From: Alopecurus myosuroides
Lineage: Eukaryota; Streptophyta; Magnoliopsida; Poales; Poaceae
Direction of reading: 5' to 3'
NCBI GenBank assembly: GCA_028641055.1
Contig: CM054060.1
Span: 204,872,445 to 204,936,444 of the forward strand
DNA: 64,000 bases
Positions 19,174-32,600 of the stretch are shown here, piece by piece (within the stretch, counting starts at the first letter, position 1; every line of letters starts with the position of its first letter). Both the position numbers and the translations under genes were made by a program. Below the pieces are notes generated by a model. It had not been told where the DNA came from, searched no databases, and was given only the letters and a program-made list of their open reading frames with translations.

Positions 19174-22100
19174 GGTGCGCGCTCCCCCGCCTAAGGCCTT
19201 CAACTCCAACAACAGGCCTGTCGGGAGGACCGCAAGGGTGAATCATGTCAAGATCGACAAAGCTGAGGAAGCTCCTGACGTCGTTCTCGGTACATTTCCC
19301 GTAAACTCTATTCCAGCTAAAGTGTTGTTTGATACCGGAGCATCACATTCTTTCGTGTCAAAGATCTTTGCGACAGCAATTAAACTCCCTTTTGTTGGTT
19401 TGGGTTCCCCGCTAGTGGTAAACTCCCCTGGAGCAACTATGCAAACGTCCAAGATCAGTCACAGAAAGCAAATTCTAATTGGAGGCCACATATTCCTTGC
19501 TTCTCTCATACTGCTTGGCAATTCTGACATTGATGTTATTCTTGGCATGGATTGGCTGAAAGCCAATAAAGCTAGAATTGATTGTGCTAAAAAGTCAATA
19601 ACTCTATCCCACCCTTCTGGCCAGATAATCTATTCTCCACATGAATCAAGTTCCATTCAGCTATGCACCCTCGATGCAAAACCTCTACCTTCACTTGAAA
19701 ATGTTCCGGTGGTTTGCGAATTCCCTGACGTCTTTCCAGAAGAGTTGCCAGGAATGCCTCCGGATAGAGCAGTTGAGTTCGTGATCGAACTTGAGCCAGG
19801 TACTGCTCCAATCTCTAAGCATCCCTATAAGATAGGAACTCCCGAGCTGAAGTTGTTGAAGGAACAAATTGATATGTACATGGAAAAAGGTTACATTCAA
19901 CCTAGTTCCTCGGCTTGGGGTTGCCCAACTCTGTTCGTTGCGAAGAAGGATCACACAAAGAGACTCGTTGTTGACTATCGTCCTCTTAACGAGAAAACTA
20001 TCAAAAACAAGTATCCAATTCCTCGTATTGATGATATTTTTGATCAACTTGCTGGAGCCTCAATATTATCCAAGTTGGACTTGAGAATGGGTTACCATCA
20101 AATAAAGATCAGAAAAGAGGATATTCCAAAGACAGCCTTCACCACTCGCTACGGTCTATATGAATTCACCGTCATGTCCTTTGGTCTCACCAATGCACCG
20201 GCGACATTCTCTCGACTCATGAATTCTGTCTTCCATGAATACCTCGACAAGTTCGTTGTGGTATATCTCGATGACATTCTTGTCTACTCAAAATCCGAGG
20301 AAGAGCATGAAGAACATCTTCGTCTCACTCTCATGAAGCTTCGCGAGCATCGTCTTTATGCCAAATTCTCCAAATGTGAGTTCTGGATTTCAGAAGTTGC
20401 TTACCTTGGTCATATCATCTCTGCCAAGGGCATAGCCATTGATCCAGAAAAGGTTAAAGCAATTGTTGATTGGAAACCTCCAAAGACGGTGAAGCAAGTA
20501 AGAAGTTTTCTTGGCTTGGCTAGCTATTGCCGTCGTTTCGTCCAAAACTTCTCCAAGATTGCCAAACCTCTTACTGACCTCACAAAGAAGGACAAGAAGT
20601 TTGTTTGGTCTCCACAATGTGATGAGAGCTTCAATCTCCTAAAGACTAAACTCACTTCTACACCAGTTCTGGTTGGCCCAGATCCTTCCAAACCTTTCCA
20701 AATATTCTGTGACGCTTCTCTCCAAGGTCTAGGTGCAGTTCTTATGCAAGAACGTCAAGTTGTGGCTTATGCTTCACGTCAGTTGAATGCACATGAGCTC
20801 AATTATCCCACTCATGACCTTGAACTTGCAGCAGTTGTGTTTGCCCTCAAGAAATGGAGACAATACTTGCTGGGTAATCGCACTGAAATCTTTTCTGATC
20901 ATAAGAGTCTGAAATACATCTTCACTCAACCAGATCTAAACCTCAGGCAAAGGAGATGGATTGAAAAGATTAAAGACTTTGATCTTACCATTTCTTACAC
21001 TCCAGGCAAGGCTAATGTTATGGCCGATGCTCTCAGTCGCAAGTCGTATTGCAATAATCTCATGATCATGGAAAGCCAACCTCCTCTTCATGAAGAATTC
21101 CAGAAGCTCAACCTTGGTCTTGTTCCTCAAGGCTATCTTGCAAACTTGACAGCCAGTCCAACTCTCGAGGACAAGATTCGTTCTGAACAACTTCGTGATG
21201 CTGAAATCAAGAAGATGGTAGAACACATCAAAGAAGGCAAGGAGAAATTTAAGTCCTTCTCAATTGATGACAAGGGAACTGTGTTCTTCGAAGGACGCAT
21301 TGCAGTTCCTCAAGTTCAAAGTCTCAAAGATGTCATTCTCAAGGAGGCTCATGAAACTCCTCTCTCCATACACCCTAGAAGTACAAAGATGTATCAGGAT
21401 CTCAAGACCCTGTATTGGTGGCCTAGCATGAAACGTGAAATTGCCCAATACGTTTCTGAATGCGACGTTTGTCAACGTGTTAAGGAAGTTCATCAAAAAA
21501 CAGCCGGTCTTCTCCAACCTCTAAAAATCCCTGAGTGGAAGTGGGACATGGTTGAAATGGACTTCGTCACTGGTTTTCGAAAGTCCAAGAGGGGCAACAA
21601 TGCAATCTTCGTTGTCATTGATCGTCTCACAAAAGTAGCTCACTTCTTTCCTGTCAAAGAAACAATCTCAGCTAGCCAGTTAGCAGAGCTCTACACAGCA
21701 AAGATTGTTCCTCTTCATGGTGTTCCATTGGAAATAAGCTCAGACCGTGGAAGCATCTTCACTTCTCATTTCTGGAAAAGCTTTCAAGAAGCCTTGGGCA
21801 CCAAACTGCTTTTCAGCACAGCCTACCATCCTCAGTCTCAAGGGCAAGTCGAAAGAGTCAATCAGATTCTCGAGGATATGCTCAGAGCACGTGGTCTCTC
21901 TTTTGGCATGAAATGGGAAGAATGTCTTCCATATGCTGAATTCTCCTACAACAACAGCTTCCAGGCAAGCCTAGGCATGGCACCATTTGAGGCTCTCTAT
22001 GGCCGCAGATGCAGGAGTCCAATCAATTGGTCTGGAGCTGGTGAACGTTCACTCTTAGGCCCTGACATTGTTAAGGAAGCCGAAGAGAAAGTCCGCATCA

Positions 22101-22645
22101 TTCGTGACAATCTCAAGATTGCTCAGTCTCGTCAGAAAAGCTACTATGACAGCAAACACAGGGACATGGTCTATGCACCTGGTGACAAAGCATATCTCCG
22201 TGTAACTCCCCTCAGAGGCACTCATCGTTTTGGTGTCAAAGGAAAGCTTGCACCAAGATACATTGGTCCTTTCAACATTCTCTCAAGGTGTGCAGAAAAT
22301 GCCTATCGCCTTGAACTTCCAGAAAAGCTATCCAAGGTGCACGATGTGTTTCACGTGTCACAACTCAAGAGGTGTTTCAAAGATCCAGATCGTGCAGTTG
22401 ATCATGATTCCATTGATCTGCAAGAAGATCACTCTTATGAGGAGCACCCTGTTCGAATTCTCGATGAGACCGAGCGTAAAACTCGCAACAAGAGCACAAA
22501 GTTCTTAAAAGTGCAGTGGTCTCATCATTCCGATAAAGAGGCAAGATGGGAGACCGAAGAGGATCTTCACAAGAAGTATCCGGACCTTTTCTCTTCTCAG
22601 TCGGAATCTCGGGGCGCGATTCCTTCAAGGGGGGGCGTTTTGTAA
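19174..22645 (+). CDS. pol: T1 pol: protease-RT-RNase H-integrase-chromodomain
   Basis: The frame that gag left at 14752 resumes after the solo LTR and is open to TAA at 22643-22645. Domains by position: aspartic protease [10 protein letters not shown] (about 19325); RT with the YLDD catalytic motif (20263-20274); RNase H with FCDAS (about 20705); integrase HHCC finger ending CDVCQRVK (about 21462); core Asp in EMDFVTGF (21559), Asp in SSDRGS (about 21742) and Glu in GQVERVNQ (about 21850); C-terminal chromodomain [16 protein letters not shown] (22434-22590) thought to guide integration to chromatin marks. All catalytic residues are present. The normal stop seen in T2 after FTSQ is lost here, adding 14 residues that run through the PPT and end in the LTR. 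Any start upstream of 19174 lies in the solo LTR and is not real. Confidence 0.95.
22627..22640 (+). other. T1 polypurine tract
   Basis: AAGGGGGGGCGTTT directly before the 3' LTR start TGTAAC at 22641, the primer for plus-strand DNA synthesis. T2 has the same tract. Confidence 0.88.
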
Positions 22646-23283
22646 CATACCAAGTATGAAAAACAACCTTTAGAATGTTTGCTTGTTGTTAAATTATGTT
22701 TTGCATCATGTCATCATAAGTTTTGCATTTGTTTTCCATTTGTTTTCCTTTGTTTTCATTTGTTTTCCCTTGTTTTTTCCATTTGATTTCAAACCAAATT
22801 TTCAAATTCTTGTTTCATACTTGTTCTGTTACAATTTCCAAATAAAAATATTCAAATCAAAACATCAAATTCTTTCCTATAAACTTGAAGGTTCAAACTA
22901 TTAAATGGTTCTTTTTAATAATTCATTTAACATCAAATTTCACTCAAATTCAATTGAAATTTCAAACAGCAACCAAGTTTAAAATTTTGAAAAACAAACA
23001 ATGGCACAGTTGGGGTTTTGTAAATAACAAACTATAAAAATTAACACCAAATTTTAAAACCCCCAAAACCCTTCCTTTTTCTCCCTTTTTCCTTTTCAGC
23101 AAAAAAATAAAAAGAAAACGACTGGGGAAGGCAGACTGGGCCAAGCCCAGCCCACCTAACCCCAGCGCGCGCGCGCAGCAGGCCCGCGGCCCCCTTCTCC
23201 CTCCTCCGTACGGCTGGCGTCAGCTGACGCCAGCGCGCACGCAGCAGAGCATCCCCCTCGCCACCTGCTCCCTCTCCTCGCCC

Positions 23284-23289
23284 TATATC
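23284..23289 (+). promoter_or_regulatory. Candidate TATA box, T1 3' LTR
   Basis: TATATC, the 3' LTR counterpart of 8431-8436. Confidence 0.5.
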
Positions 23290-23405
23290 TAGCCCCGAGC
23301 CCCCCTAAACCCTAGCCTAGCCCCCTCCTTCCTCCCTGCCGCCGCCAGCTCTCTTCCTCCTCTCTATTTCTCCTCTCCGGCGAACGTTGGTGGAGGTGGG
23401 TGATC

Positions 23406-26400
23406 ATGGCGCCACCGTCGACAGCACGCTAGGGGGCACCACCGTGCAAGCCAGGGGCACGAGCAGGACCGCCACCTCTCCCTCGTCCTCATCGACAGCT
23501 GCAGCAGGACCCAGGGGCCACAGATCCTCGACGACGAGCCCGTCACCGCCGCAGCTGTTCTGAACCTTGCCACCGCGCCGTCTTCTCCGACCATGGCAGC
23601 CTCAACCATCGACACCAACCACCTCCCGGTGAGCCACCACAGCGCCCCATGCCTCTCTCCAGCCCCCTCGTTTCCTGTTCTGCACACGCCCGTTCTGAAA
23701 CTCCGGCAGCGTCCGCCACCGTGCCGCCATGGTTGCAATCGAGCACGATCCCATGCGTGTTCAGGCCGTCCAAGCGCACGCGCACACTCCACAATCCTCA
23801 GCGCGCACGCACGCACGCCCAGCACCGCCAAATCATGGTCACCGCGCCATGCAGCACTGCCGTTTCCCTCCGCCGTCGACAGGTTCAGACGAAAGACTGA
23901 ATTTTTATTCAGTTTCGTCAGTTAAGCGCAGATCCACATCAAAACCATGCACGCATCTCTCTGTCAACAAACGCATCCGCACCGCACTGGTTGCATCCAA
24001 CGGCGCGCAGTGCTGCGTCGCGGGTTCGATCCCCCCCGCGCGCAGAATAAACCCACTTTTTGCACCCTTTGCCACGCAGGCACGCAGGCCCCACCTGCCA
24101 TTGGAAGTGGTGGCCACGCAGGCGCGCCACGCAGCGCCAGCTGGGCGCTGGCCCACAGGCCAGTGACCCAGGGGTCGACCTGCTGCGTGAAAACGGGATC
24201 CAGGGGCCTTTCTGTGAGATTTCTTTTGCATCGAAGCCCCTGGACCAGATCCTTATGTTTTTAAAATTGCAGATTAGCCCCTACATTTAAAATTCAAATA
24301 ACTTTTGTATTTCAAATCCAAATAAAATAAATAAAATATGTTTTCTGAACCAAATTTAATTCTCTACCTGTTTAAATCATTTGTTTTCTGTCTTGAACAT
24401 TTCAAATGTTTTCAAAATTCAAATTCAAACCACTCATTACAAATTTGGTTAAATTCATAACTAATTCAAATTTAATTCAAATGTCACATATAAAATATGT
24501 TTTCCATGCTAAATTAAACCACCTTTCCAAATATAAACTTGGTTTCATGTTTTGAATAATTAAAATTGGTTAAATAATTTAAACCTTGTTTAAACCATTT
24601 AAAATTGCTAAATTCATAACTTGGTCAAATTAAATTCTTTTTGAACATATAAAATATGTTTTGAAACCAGTAAGATATAATCTTTTCAAATATGAATTTT
24701 ATTTAATGTTTTAAACAAATAATAATTCAAATAATTTCATACTTGAATTAAATTCATTTAAATCTTGTTTAAACTAGTTTAATTCATAATTAATTCATTT
24801 TAATTCCTTTTTCAACAAATGAAACATGTATTCCACCTAAAATTTTGTGTTCTTTCCAAATATGAATTTTGTTATTTATTTTGAACAATTAAAATTGGTG
24901 AAAACAATAAATGCTTGTGTAACTCCTTTAAGAAGCCAAAATTTCATAACTTAATAAACAAAATTTCAAATTTGGTAAACACCTTTTCAAATTGAATCTA
25001 TTGTTGTTTTCTTTTTGTTTTCCTCATCCATGAATCATTCTAATCAACTTTCACATGATGGTTATTTGTAGATCATTTAATTCAACCTTAATTCATGGGC
25101 ATTTTCATATGCAATCCCAATTGCATATAGGCCCATTTAATTATGTTACCATGTCAACTAGCTTATTTTGATGCATCAATTAAATTGTCATCCATCATCC
25201 CATGATTGTGCATTATGCCATGTTATTGATTGTTTGTCTCTCTGCGTTATTTGTTTGCTTCTTCTCGAATAGACGACGACGCTGAGACAGACGAGGTTTA
25301 TGACACTACTTCTGAGGAGTTAGCCCAGTAGCAGGCTACTGAGTTTGCATGCAAGTATTCACTCACATGAACCATTGTGTCCTTTCCACACTGGATATCG
25401 ATACTTTCCGTTGTCTATTCTGCTAGCCTTAAGATTCGTTGCTTGTGTTCCGATCCTATCACATGTTATTCTGTAACCCTGATATAGCCTCACCTCCACA
25501 CCTATAACCCTGTTGCTTGTTGCATGTGTCTTACTAGCATGCTTAGGGTTGTTTATGCTCGAGTCTGCTGTCCGTTATTTCTGTTACTATATTTATTATG
25601 TTCTGGGGCTCGATGTTTAAACAATAACCTGTTAATGTATGAGGTAATGATAATTATGATAAGGCACCGGCAGGAGGCCGGGTATGGTTTTGAGTCCTGC
25701 TAGTGTCGAACTCAGGAAAAGTTCTTGTCCTCTGGATCCATGTTGAGCGCGCTAACCGCATGTGGGAAGCGTGTATGGGCGCCCCCCTCAATTTGACTCG
25801 ATTCGCATCTCGTCCAAATCGCCACACTTAGTTAGGGCTTTCCATTTGATGCACGCATATGCAGGTACGAACCCGAGGCCAGGGTGGAAACTTTTGTAGT
25901 CGGCATTTAGGGCGGCGTGGTCTTCCAGTGCTATGAGGGTCCCCCTTTTCTTCGTGGGGGCTCGATTAGCCGCGCACGCACAGCATGTGGTTCTTTGGGC
26001 TTGATGCGAAGAAGAGTTGGGTTGTGTTGAGTGCCTCGCTTGGTGGGTTTGATCCCCGTCTAGCGGGGTATTCTTACGTGTACGGCCAAATTGGTGCACC
26101 CCTGCAGGGTTAAATCTTCTCGAGAAGCCGTGTTGTCCGCGGTTATGGATGACTTGGTGATAGGGCTGGCTAACAAGGATTAGACAACTTACATTTAACT
26201 AATGATAACTTGACTAGTAATAGTCTTATTGACACAATAACTGGAACCTTCACTAATCCAACTGTGTGAGTTATCCTCGGATTGCTTCTTTGGATAAGGG
26301 GCGAGATCCAGGATGGGTTTGTTTGAGGTTAGTGTAGTTGGTTACAATACGCTATCTTATCCCTCTCTTTTAGCCGGAAGTTGTAGCGTGTTTCTGTAGT

Positions 26401-26623
26401 TGGTTAGAGCAGCCTGCTGCCGCACTTTTGTATCACCTATTTTTCCGTTGAACCCAAAGCATCTGTACTTGGTGTTGCCGGGTACACTTTGGTATCTTGT
26501 GAGTCTTGCTTGCCAGTACTTGTCTGTACTGACCCCTTTGGGGCTGTGGTTTCCGCAGACTACGTTTTCGAGGATCCCCATGGTGGCTACTACGTGGAGT
26601 ATGACGAGGCTGCTGACGAGTAG
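23406..26623 (+). pseudogene. 3' LTR copy of the split acidic ORF (one nonsense change)
   Basis: Counterpart of 8553-11751. Candidate exon 1 is 23406-23628 (same early TAG at codon 9), exon 2 is 25273-25350, exon 3 is 26559-26623. Exon 2 has TAC to TAG (..SEELAQ-stop) and its last base is T instead of G, giving GCAT|GCAAGT at the donor. Exon 3 still ends DEAADE-TAG. Decay here but not in the 5' copy is expected if only the 5' LTR copy is transcribed, or may be chance. Confidence 0.45.
23981..24061 (+). ncRNA. tRNA-like module, T1 3' LTR copy
   Basis: ACCGCACTGG at 23981 and GGTTCGATCCC at 24023, 42 nt apart, with TTTTT at 24057-24061. Same as the 5' LTR copy except for changes between the boxes. 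Confidence 0.42.
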
Positions 26624-26633
26624 ATAGCGGACC

Positions 26634-29619
26634 TGTAACACCCCAAATTTTGCTACAGCAGGGTGTGTGGTGTTGTTCATATCATACATGCATGAAACCA
26701 CAAATTTAAATCATGTTTTAACCAATTTAATTTGTGAATTTAAATGGTTTCAGAAAATCCCACAAAAAGTACTTAAAATGGGTTCCAAAATTTTGTATTG
26801 AAAAATATTTCAAATACACCAAACAAACACATGGTTTTGTTGGAAATTTTATAAGCTTCCCAAAAAGCATTTTTGCTAATTTTTATTGTTGCAAAAAGGA
26901 CCCCAATCTTTCAAATCTCTTTGCTGTTTTAAAAGAGAAAAGGGCTGTTTTGTAAAATACAGGAATTTCAGGGGGGTTTTGTAATTTGTTTTTTTTGTGG
27001 CTTTCTTCAACCTTCAGACAGAAGGCAAGCTCCTGCGTGGCAGGGCTGCCGAGGCCGTATGCCACCTCCTGCTGGCTTTCCGCGGAGGGATAAGAAGACC
27101 ACGGAAACCTCGCGCCGCCTCCTTCACCTTCCCCCTCAAAGTTCTGTTTTTCCTCTGCCTCCCGTGGAACCAAACCCTCCTGTGTGTGCGTCCGGCCGCC
27201 GCCGATTTCGGCGATTGCCGCGGATGCAGACCTCCTCGAGGCCCGACGTTGGTACCTGGAGCTCCGTCAACGCCTCCTCTACTTCCGGCTAGAACCACGC
27301 TTGCCGGGATGACCTCCACGGCGGGAATCGGGGCCATCTTCCCGAAGTCCGGCCGCCGGCCGCCGGACTCGATGCGGCCAACTCCGGCCGCCCCTTCCCC
27401 CTCCGGCCCCTCCAATAGCTTCACCGCGACGAGGTGAACCTTCCCATGCCCTCCCCTCCCTCTATCGCCCCCTGGTTCTCTGTCACGTCGAGCTCCGCCG
27501 CCGTCCGTCCCTGGAGCTCGTCGCCGGCGAGCTCCCGTCGATCCTACCTGGCGGCGCCCCCACTTTCCGGTTCCCCTCGGTCTCCTCCATCTCGTGAGCC
27601 TCTCCGTTTGAACCAATTTCCTATGGATCGATCAATTGCATGTTCAACAGAGGGATTTGCCTCCGCCTGATGTCACAGTGACATCACGCTGCTGTCATAT
27701 CCCCCTTTTTAGAAATATCAGGAAATTTCAGAAAATGAATTAATTTTGTAAGTTGAATAACTAATAAAATTTTGACCAGAAAAATAAAGTGAAGGTATGG
27801 TTTTGATCAGAAAAATGTAAGTTACCCAAATATAACATTTTCATATATGTTTGACCAAGTTGAAAAATGAGTATTTTTTTAATGTTGTTTAATCATTTAA
27901 AAATAGAGAAATAAGTTTTTATTCACTAAAATTAGAAAACTAAAAGTTATATACCAAAATGCTCAAAATGACAAATGCAACCTAGTTATGATGTTTTCAA
28001 CCTCATTTGAGCACTTTAACTTGCACTCACCTTCAGTATGATATGATGACGTGGTGAGATGAGCACTGTGTGTTTAACTTGACTAAGGCTTGGACGGGAG
28101 GCCACTTGGGAAGTGGTTGTTTGTCCTGTACTTGCCAACCCTAGGAGTAAGGTCTCGCCGCGGAAACCAAGACTGAGCGTGCAACCACACGCGGGGCCTA
28201 ACAGACCGCGCTCGACTAACTAACTTGTTTGGTTCTATCCGTGAGTCACGTAGTTTGGTATTTCCATCTGCGTGTGAGTCAAAAACCTTTTGGAGGTGTT
28301 TAGGGCGTGACCGGGACAAGTGATGGACGTACACGGATCTTGATCCCGACTCACAGAACAGGTGCCGTCAGGAGGTGGCCAACTTCCTGTTGACGGGGTG
28401 GCCCTGTTTGGGTTGACTCATGGATAGGTCTCGACAAGGTAAAGGTCGTGGCCAACCACACTCTGCCGGCACATCGTCGGAATTGTGCCAATAGCTTGGC
28501 ATTAAGAGTAGGATGGTACGTGTGGGTAAAGTGTACCACCCTGCAGGGATAAATCTTTCGGAAAGCCGTGTCCACGGTTATGGACGACTTGGTGAAAGTC
28601 ACGGGGTCATAGATAACTTGAAAGTGGCGTAAAAGATGTTGGCAATGTTTGAAGGAAGGGTGCCTCCCCGGAGATGCCGGGAGGGGTGATCCTTGTAGCA
28701 TGTGAGTTGCTGGGAAATGATGTTGGTGGATGAAAAGATGATGATTTCAGTAGTGAGTTTCTCATCTGTTTTGAAAACCTTCTATGAGACGTGCTATTCT
28801 TCCTCGACTTGGAAAACAAAGATTGCTTTACGCAAAACAGCCTTCATAAAACCTTTTCAGAAACTAGCAGATATATAATAGGTTAACTAAGTCTTGTTGA
28901 GTACCTCCCGTACTCAGGTTTGCTTAATTTTGGTTCAGGTGGAGTTCGTCACATCGGTGGTGATTCGACGTGGACATCGACGAGTAGTTTGGGGTTCCCA
29001 GGTAGCAGCCTGGAATCTATGGGCTGGGATGTCGCCTTATGTTGCGGCCTCTTAGGCCTTTTTGGTTCTTGTTGATTAGCAACATAATTTGCCTTCCGTT
29101 GTCTGATGTAATGTTGGGTCATGTGACCTCTTCTTGTAAGCTATACTCTAGTAACACCTGTTTAATAAAGCTTCATGTTTAGAGTACTGCTTTGATCGGT
29201 TGTTGGTTTCGAGCTCATTGTTATACAGTTTTGGCTATGCCTGCATAGTTGTCGCAGTCGAGGGGTTGTGGAGCCGATGATCCATGTCCGAGCCCGCCTG
29301 TCGATTTGATCGGCCTGGGGCGAGGCAACCCCAGTAACCCTCGATTGTTGTTGCACTTTCTGGACACATAGCATCTCTGTATAGCTTTGGTCCCGTTTCC
29401 TTCAGTTTCATTCGATTCGTGGATGCTTTGATATGCATAGTTGGTTATGACTAGCATGGATACAAGGAGTAGTAGACTGGGGATCCGGACTACGTGCCGA
29501 TGAATCCAGTCTGCCTGCCGTTGTTTGTTGCGGCCGGGGCTGGTAACCCTGAAGCCCTTGTGGGTCCATGTCTAGGAGCACATAACAGTATGTATATCTC
29601 TGGGTCTGGGGTCGTGACA
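26634..29619 (+). repeat. Element D 5' LTR (2986 bp, internal deletion)
   Basis: TGTAACACCCC to GGTCGTGACA. Compared with the 3' LTR it lacks about 577 bases between CACCTTCAG and TATGATATG (near 28039), but keeps about 255 bases (28325-28570) that the 3' LTR lacks. It contains a GC-rich block (27050-27610) whose long open frames on both strands reflect composition. A donor-like GACGAG|GTGAACC occurs near 27436, recalling the T1 LTR layout. Confidence 0.9.
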
Positions 29620-29624
29620 AGTCA

Positions 29625-29636
29625 TGGTATCAGAGC
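29625..29636 (+). other. Element D primer-binding site (tRNA-Met type)
   Basis: TGGTATCAGAGC five bases after the LTR end at 29619, the same primer class as T1. Confidence 0.9.
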
Positions 29637-29639
29637 AGG

Positions 29640-32600
29640 ACTGCCTGTAGGAAAACCTTACTGCTTGGTCGATGTCGAGTTTAGAGTTTGTGAAAACTAT
29701 TTTGAAACTTCAAATGGTTGTGAAAAACCTTCTTAGGATTCTTTTTACTCCGTATCTGGTATCGTTCTAACTCTGGGTCTCCTTACCTGTTTTGATTTGA
29801 AAAGGTTCTGATTATTCAAAACTTAGGTGCCTTCTATGGCAAGACGTTCTTTTACCCAAGTTGACCTAGTGTTAAAGTTTCTAGAGTCGTGTGTGTTCTT
29901 TACTCCGTTGATTGTTGTTCAAATGGGAGATTTTCTTTCCATCCTAATCTCTCAGAGTTGTGTGGGTTCCACATACTCATGTTCCAAAGTCTTAAATCCT
30001 GAACCTCGAGATCTGCTTTTCATCTCGAATGTATCTGTTATCCTCTGCTCAAAGTTCTTCCGGAGCTATCGTTGTCTTTTGAAAGATACCTCGTGATTGC
30101 TAATTGTAGTGTCCTTTGTGGCACTCATATAGTAGTTACTCCTTTCGTGTGTTTTTAACCTTGGACTTGAACCGAAGGTCCCGGAATGTGCTGAGTTGCA
30201 GTGGGTTGAGTCTTGTGGTTTCTTAACCATGTAATGCTCACGCTATCAGTACAGGATGCTGACCTTTAACCCAAGTTCCATTTCTTTGGATCTTGAGAAA
30301 TCTGTTCTACCTCAGGATGGCTAGGCAATTCCAACTCTCATAGCCATAGGCTCTCTACTGGAACCAAAAGGGATCACCGCAAGAGTGATCATCCTGAATT
30401 CCACATCTTCGTTCTTATTTCAGTTATACCAACTCCTTGGCATGGGTTTTACAAATGAGTATGACCTTGTGCATCCAACGTGATCTCAGGATTTTCCAGA
30501 GCACGTTCCTACTCTTTAGTTGCTTCCCGAACTCCATCCGTTGTTTGGAAACCAAGTTGCATAGGTGTGTTGGATTCTTCCAATGCAGTTCCTCTTGAGT
30601 TCCGTCAAAACATTCTACCTTGGGATGTTAGGAGAAACAAACTCTAGTACCTCGTTCATCTCCAGGACCAGGTCAAAGTTTTGTAATCCGCAGATTAAAG
30701 AAGTTTCATTAGTTTCTGTTCTGTTCCACCTTCGAGTATCACACTCTTATATATCAAGAGGTTGTGTTGTGTTTCATGGCTTTATCGATGAAGTGATGCT
30801 CCTACACATTTCCACTCCCCTTTTCTCCAAGTCTGAGTGCTTGAGAATGATGGGTCTGTGCATTGACATGGGTATCAGGCACTCCTAGCAATTCTTATTG
30901 CTTCGAAAAACCTAAGAAACATATGTATCCTTCTTAGAACTATTGGTCACCCGGTCTCTACTAAAGTTGTCCGTGTTACCAAATCCGTTCATTCCGATGC
31001 ACATTCTTGGTCAAAGAGTTAGGTTCATGCCGAAGCTCTCAAGACCATATCAGTTGCTTTGAAAAGCAAACCTCCCTTCCGGACTCCAAGACATACCGGT
31101 GGTTCGTGATATTCTGGTTGTCTTCCAAGAAGTATCACCGGGTTTGTCACCTGACCGTATTGCCTCAACAAGGGGTAGTTTGAACCACTCCTTTCTCCAA
31201 GGAACCCTGCTGGATGTCCTGGACTAGTTGGTTGAGCTTAATCACTAACTTGGAGAGTTGAAAGACAAAAGCTCCGCCTAACTTGATCCTTCGTTACTGG
31301 ATGTCCACTTTCCTTTGCGTTGAAGCATGATAGTATCTCCTGAATGGACATGCTATCTTTCCACCCTTGATTTGATCTGGGCTATCGTCAAATGGAGAAA
31401 AGACCCAAGGACTATCTGAATGGTGTTTTCACTCATAGTGTTTTGCCCGAGTACACCTTCATGTCCTTTGGTATGACCAATATTTAGCCTTGTTCATATA
31501 TCATATGGGTCCCTCTTCTTGGAGTGTTTTGATAAGTGTGTTGTCGAGCCCATCGATGACATTCCTATTTCTCCCAAGTTGCGAGAGGCTCATGTTGAAC
31601 AATTGGCAACAATGTTGGAAACTTTCGAGAACCAACTTTGTGTTATCACGAAGTTGTGTTCTGGATGTTCGAAGTAGCTTACCCCGGTCCATGTGCTTAT
31701 GGTGAAAGTTGTCGCCATGGATCCGAGTAAAGTTTTCTTGTCTTCCTCGGGACTAATCCCAGTCGGTCATGCATGCGTGGAGTATCCTTGAGATGGTTGG
31801 CTGTTACCTCCATTTACTTGAACAAGTTTGCATCCACACTAAGCCACTGACTGATTGTTCGTGAAAGAGAAGAAGTCTATGAACTCCGTTATCTTTGTAT
31901 CGTTTTCCCAACAAGGACTCCGATGTGTTTTGCTGCAAGTAACCATGTAGGTACAGCCATCTTTCGCAAGTTGCTAATACACGAGTTACGCAATCCTACT
32001 CATCTTCTTGAGCTTGACATCGTAGTCCATGTCTTGAGAATCCAACATATGTATCTCGTTGATAACCGCAGCAATCTCTTCGTTCAAACATACCGAGTCT
32101 TGTTTTTAAATCCACTACCCAGAGCTGAATCTCAAGCAGCAACGATGGTTAGTGTTTCCTCAAGGGTATTGAATTAGGTCTTTTCAGATTCTGGCATGGT
32201 TGATGTGGTGGTTGACACAATTAGCCGGAAGGCCTAATGTCATATCCCCTTGAATCCTTAAGAACAACCACTCTCCGTGAGAATTCTTGTCTGGCTTATT
32301 CTAACAAGTTTCCTCCCTGTTCTTCCAAACCGGAGTTTTATTTTCACTTGATGACCTATAGAAGGCTTGCATAAGCCTGATATTAGTATCCAGAACATCC
32401 AGGAGAACCTGGAAGTTGATTCTTGCAATGTCTCTTCGTCAATCCTCGAAACGTTTGTTCCGGTGGAAACAAGTTCATCATGAGACCATCTCGTGGTATT
32501 CTGTAACCGCCCTTGATCAGTTCCCTTTTTCAAGTTGTTTAAACTTGAAGTTTTGTTCATCCCACACATTGTGTGAATTTGTCAGTTACTTCAGCCATGG

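Larger units (their letters stand above)
22641..26633 (+). repeat. T1 3' LTR, first part
   Basis: 3993 bp colinear with 7766 onward of the 5' LTR: three substitutions in the first 390 bases, then about 2-3% plus a deletion of about 24 bases near 23105 (5' copy AAACAAACAGAAAG region). It is interrupted at 26633 by element D within TAGATAGCGGACC; the remainder is at 36692-37151. Confidence 0.94.

Noticed and set aside
27014..27616. 200-codon antisense frame in the element D LTR (and its counterpart at 33761-34368)
   Set aside because: Low-complexity Gly/Arg-rich translation of a GC-rich U3/leader. It is broken into two frames in the 3' LTR, so not maintained.
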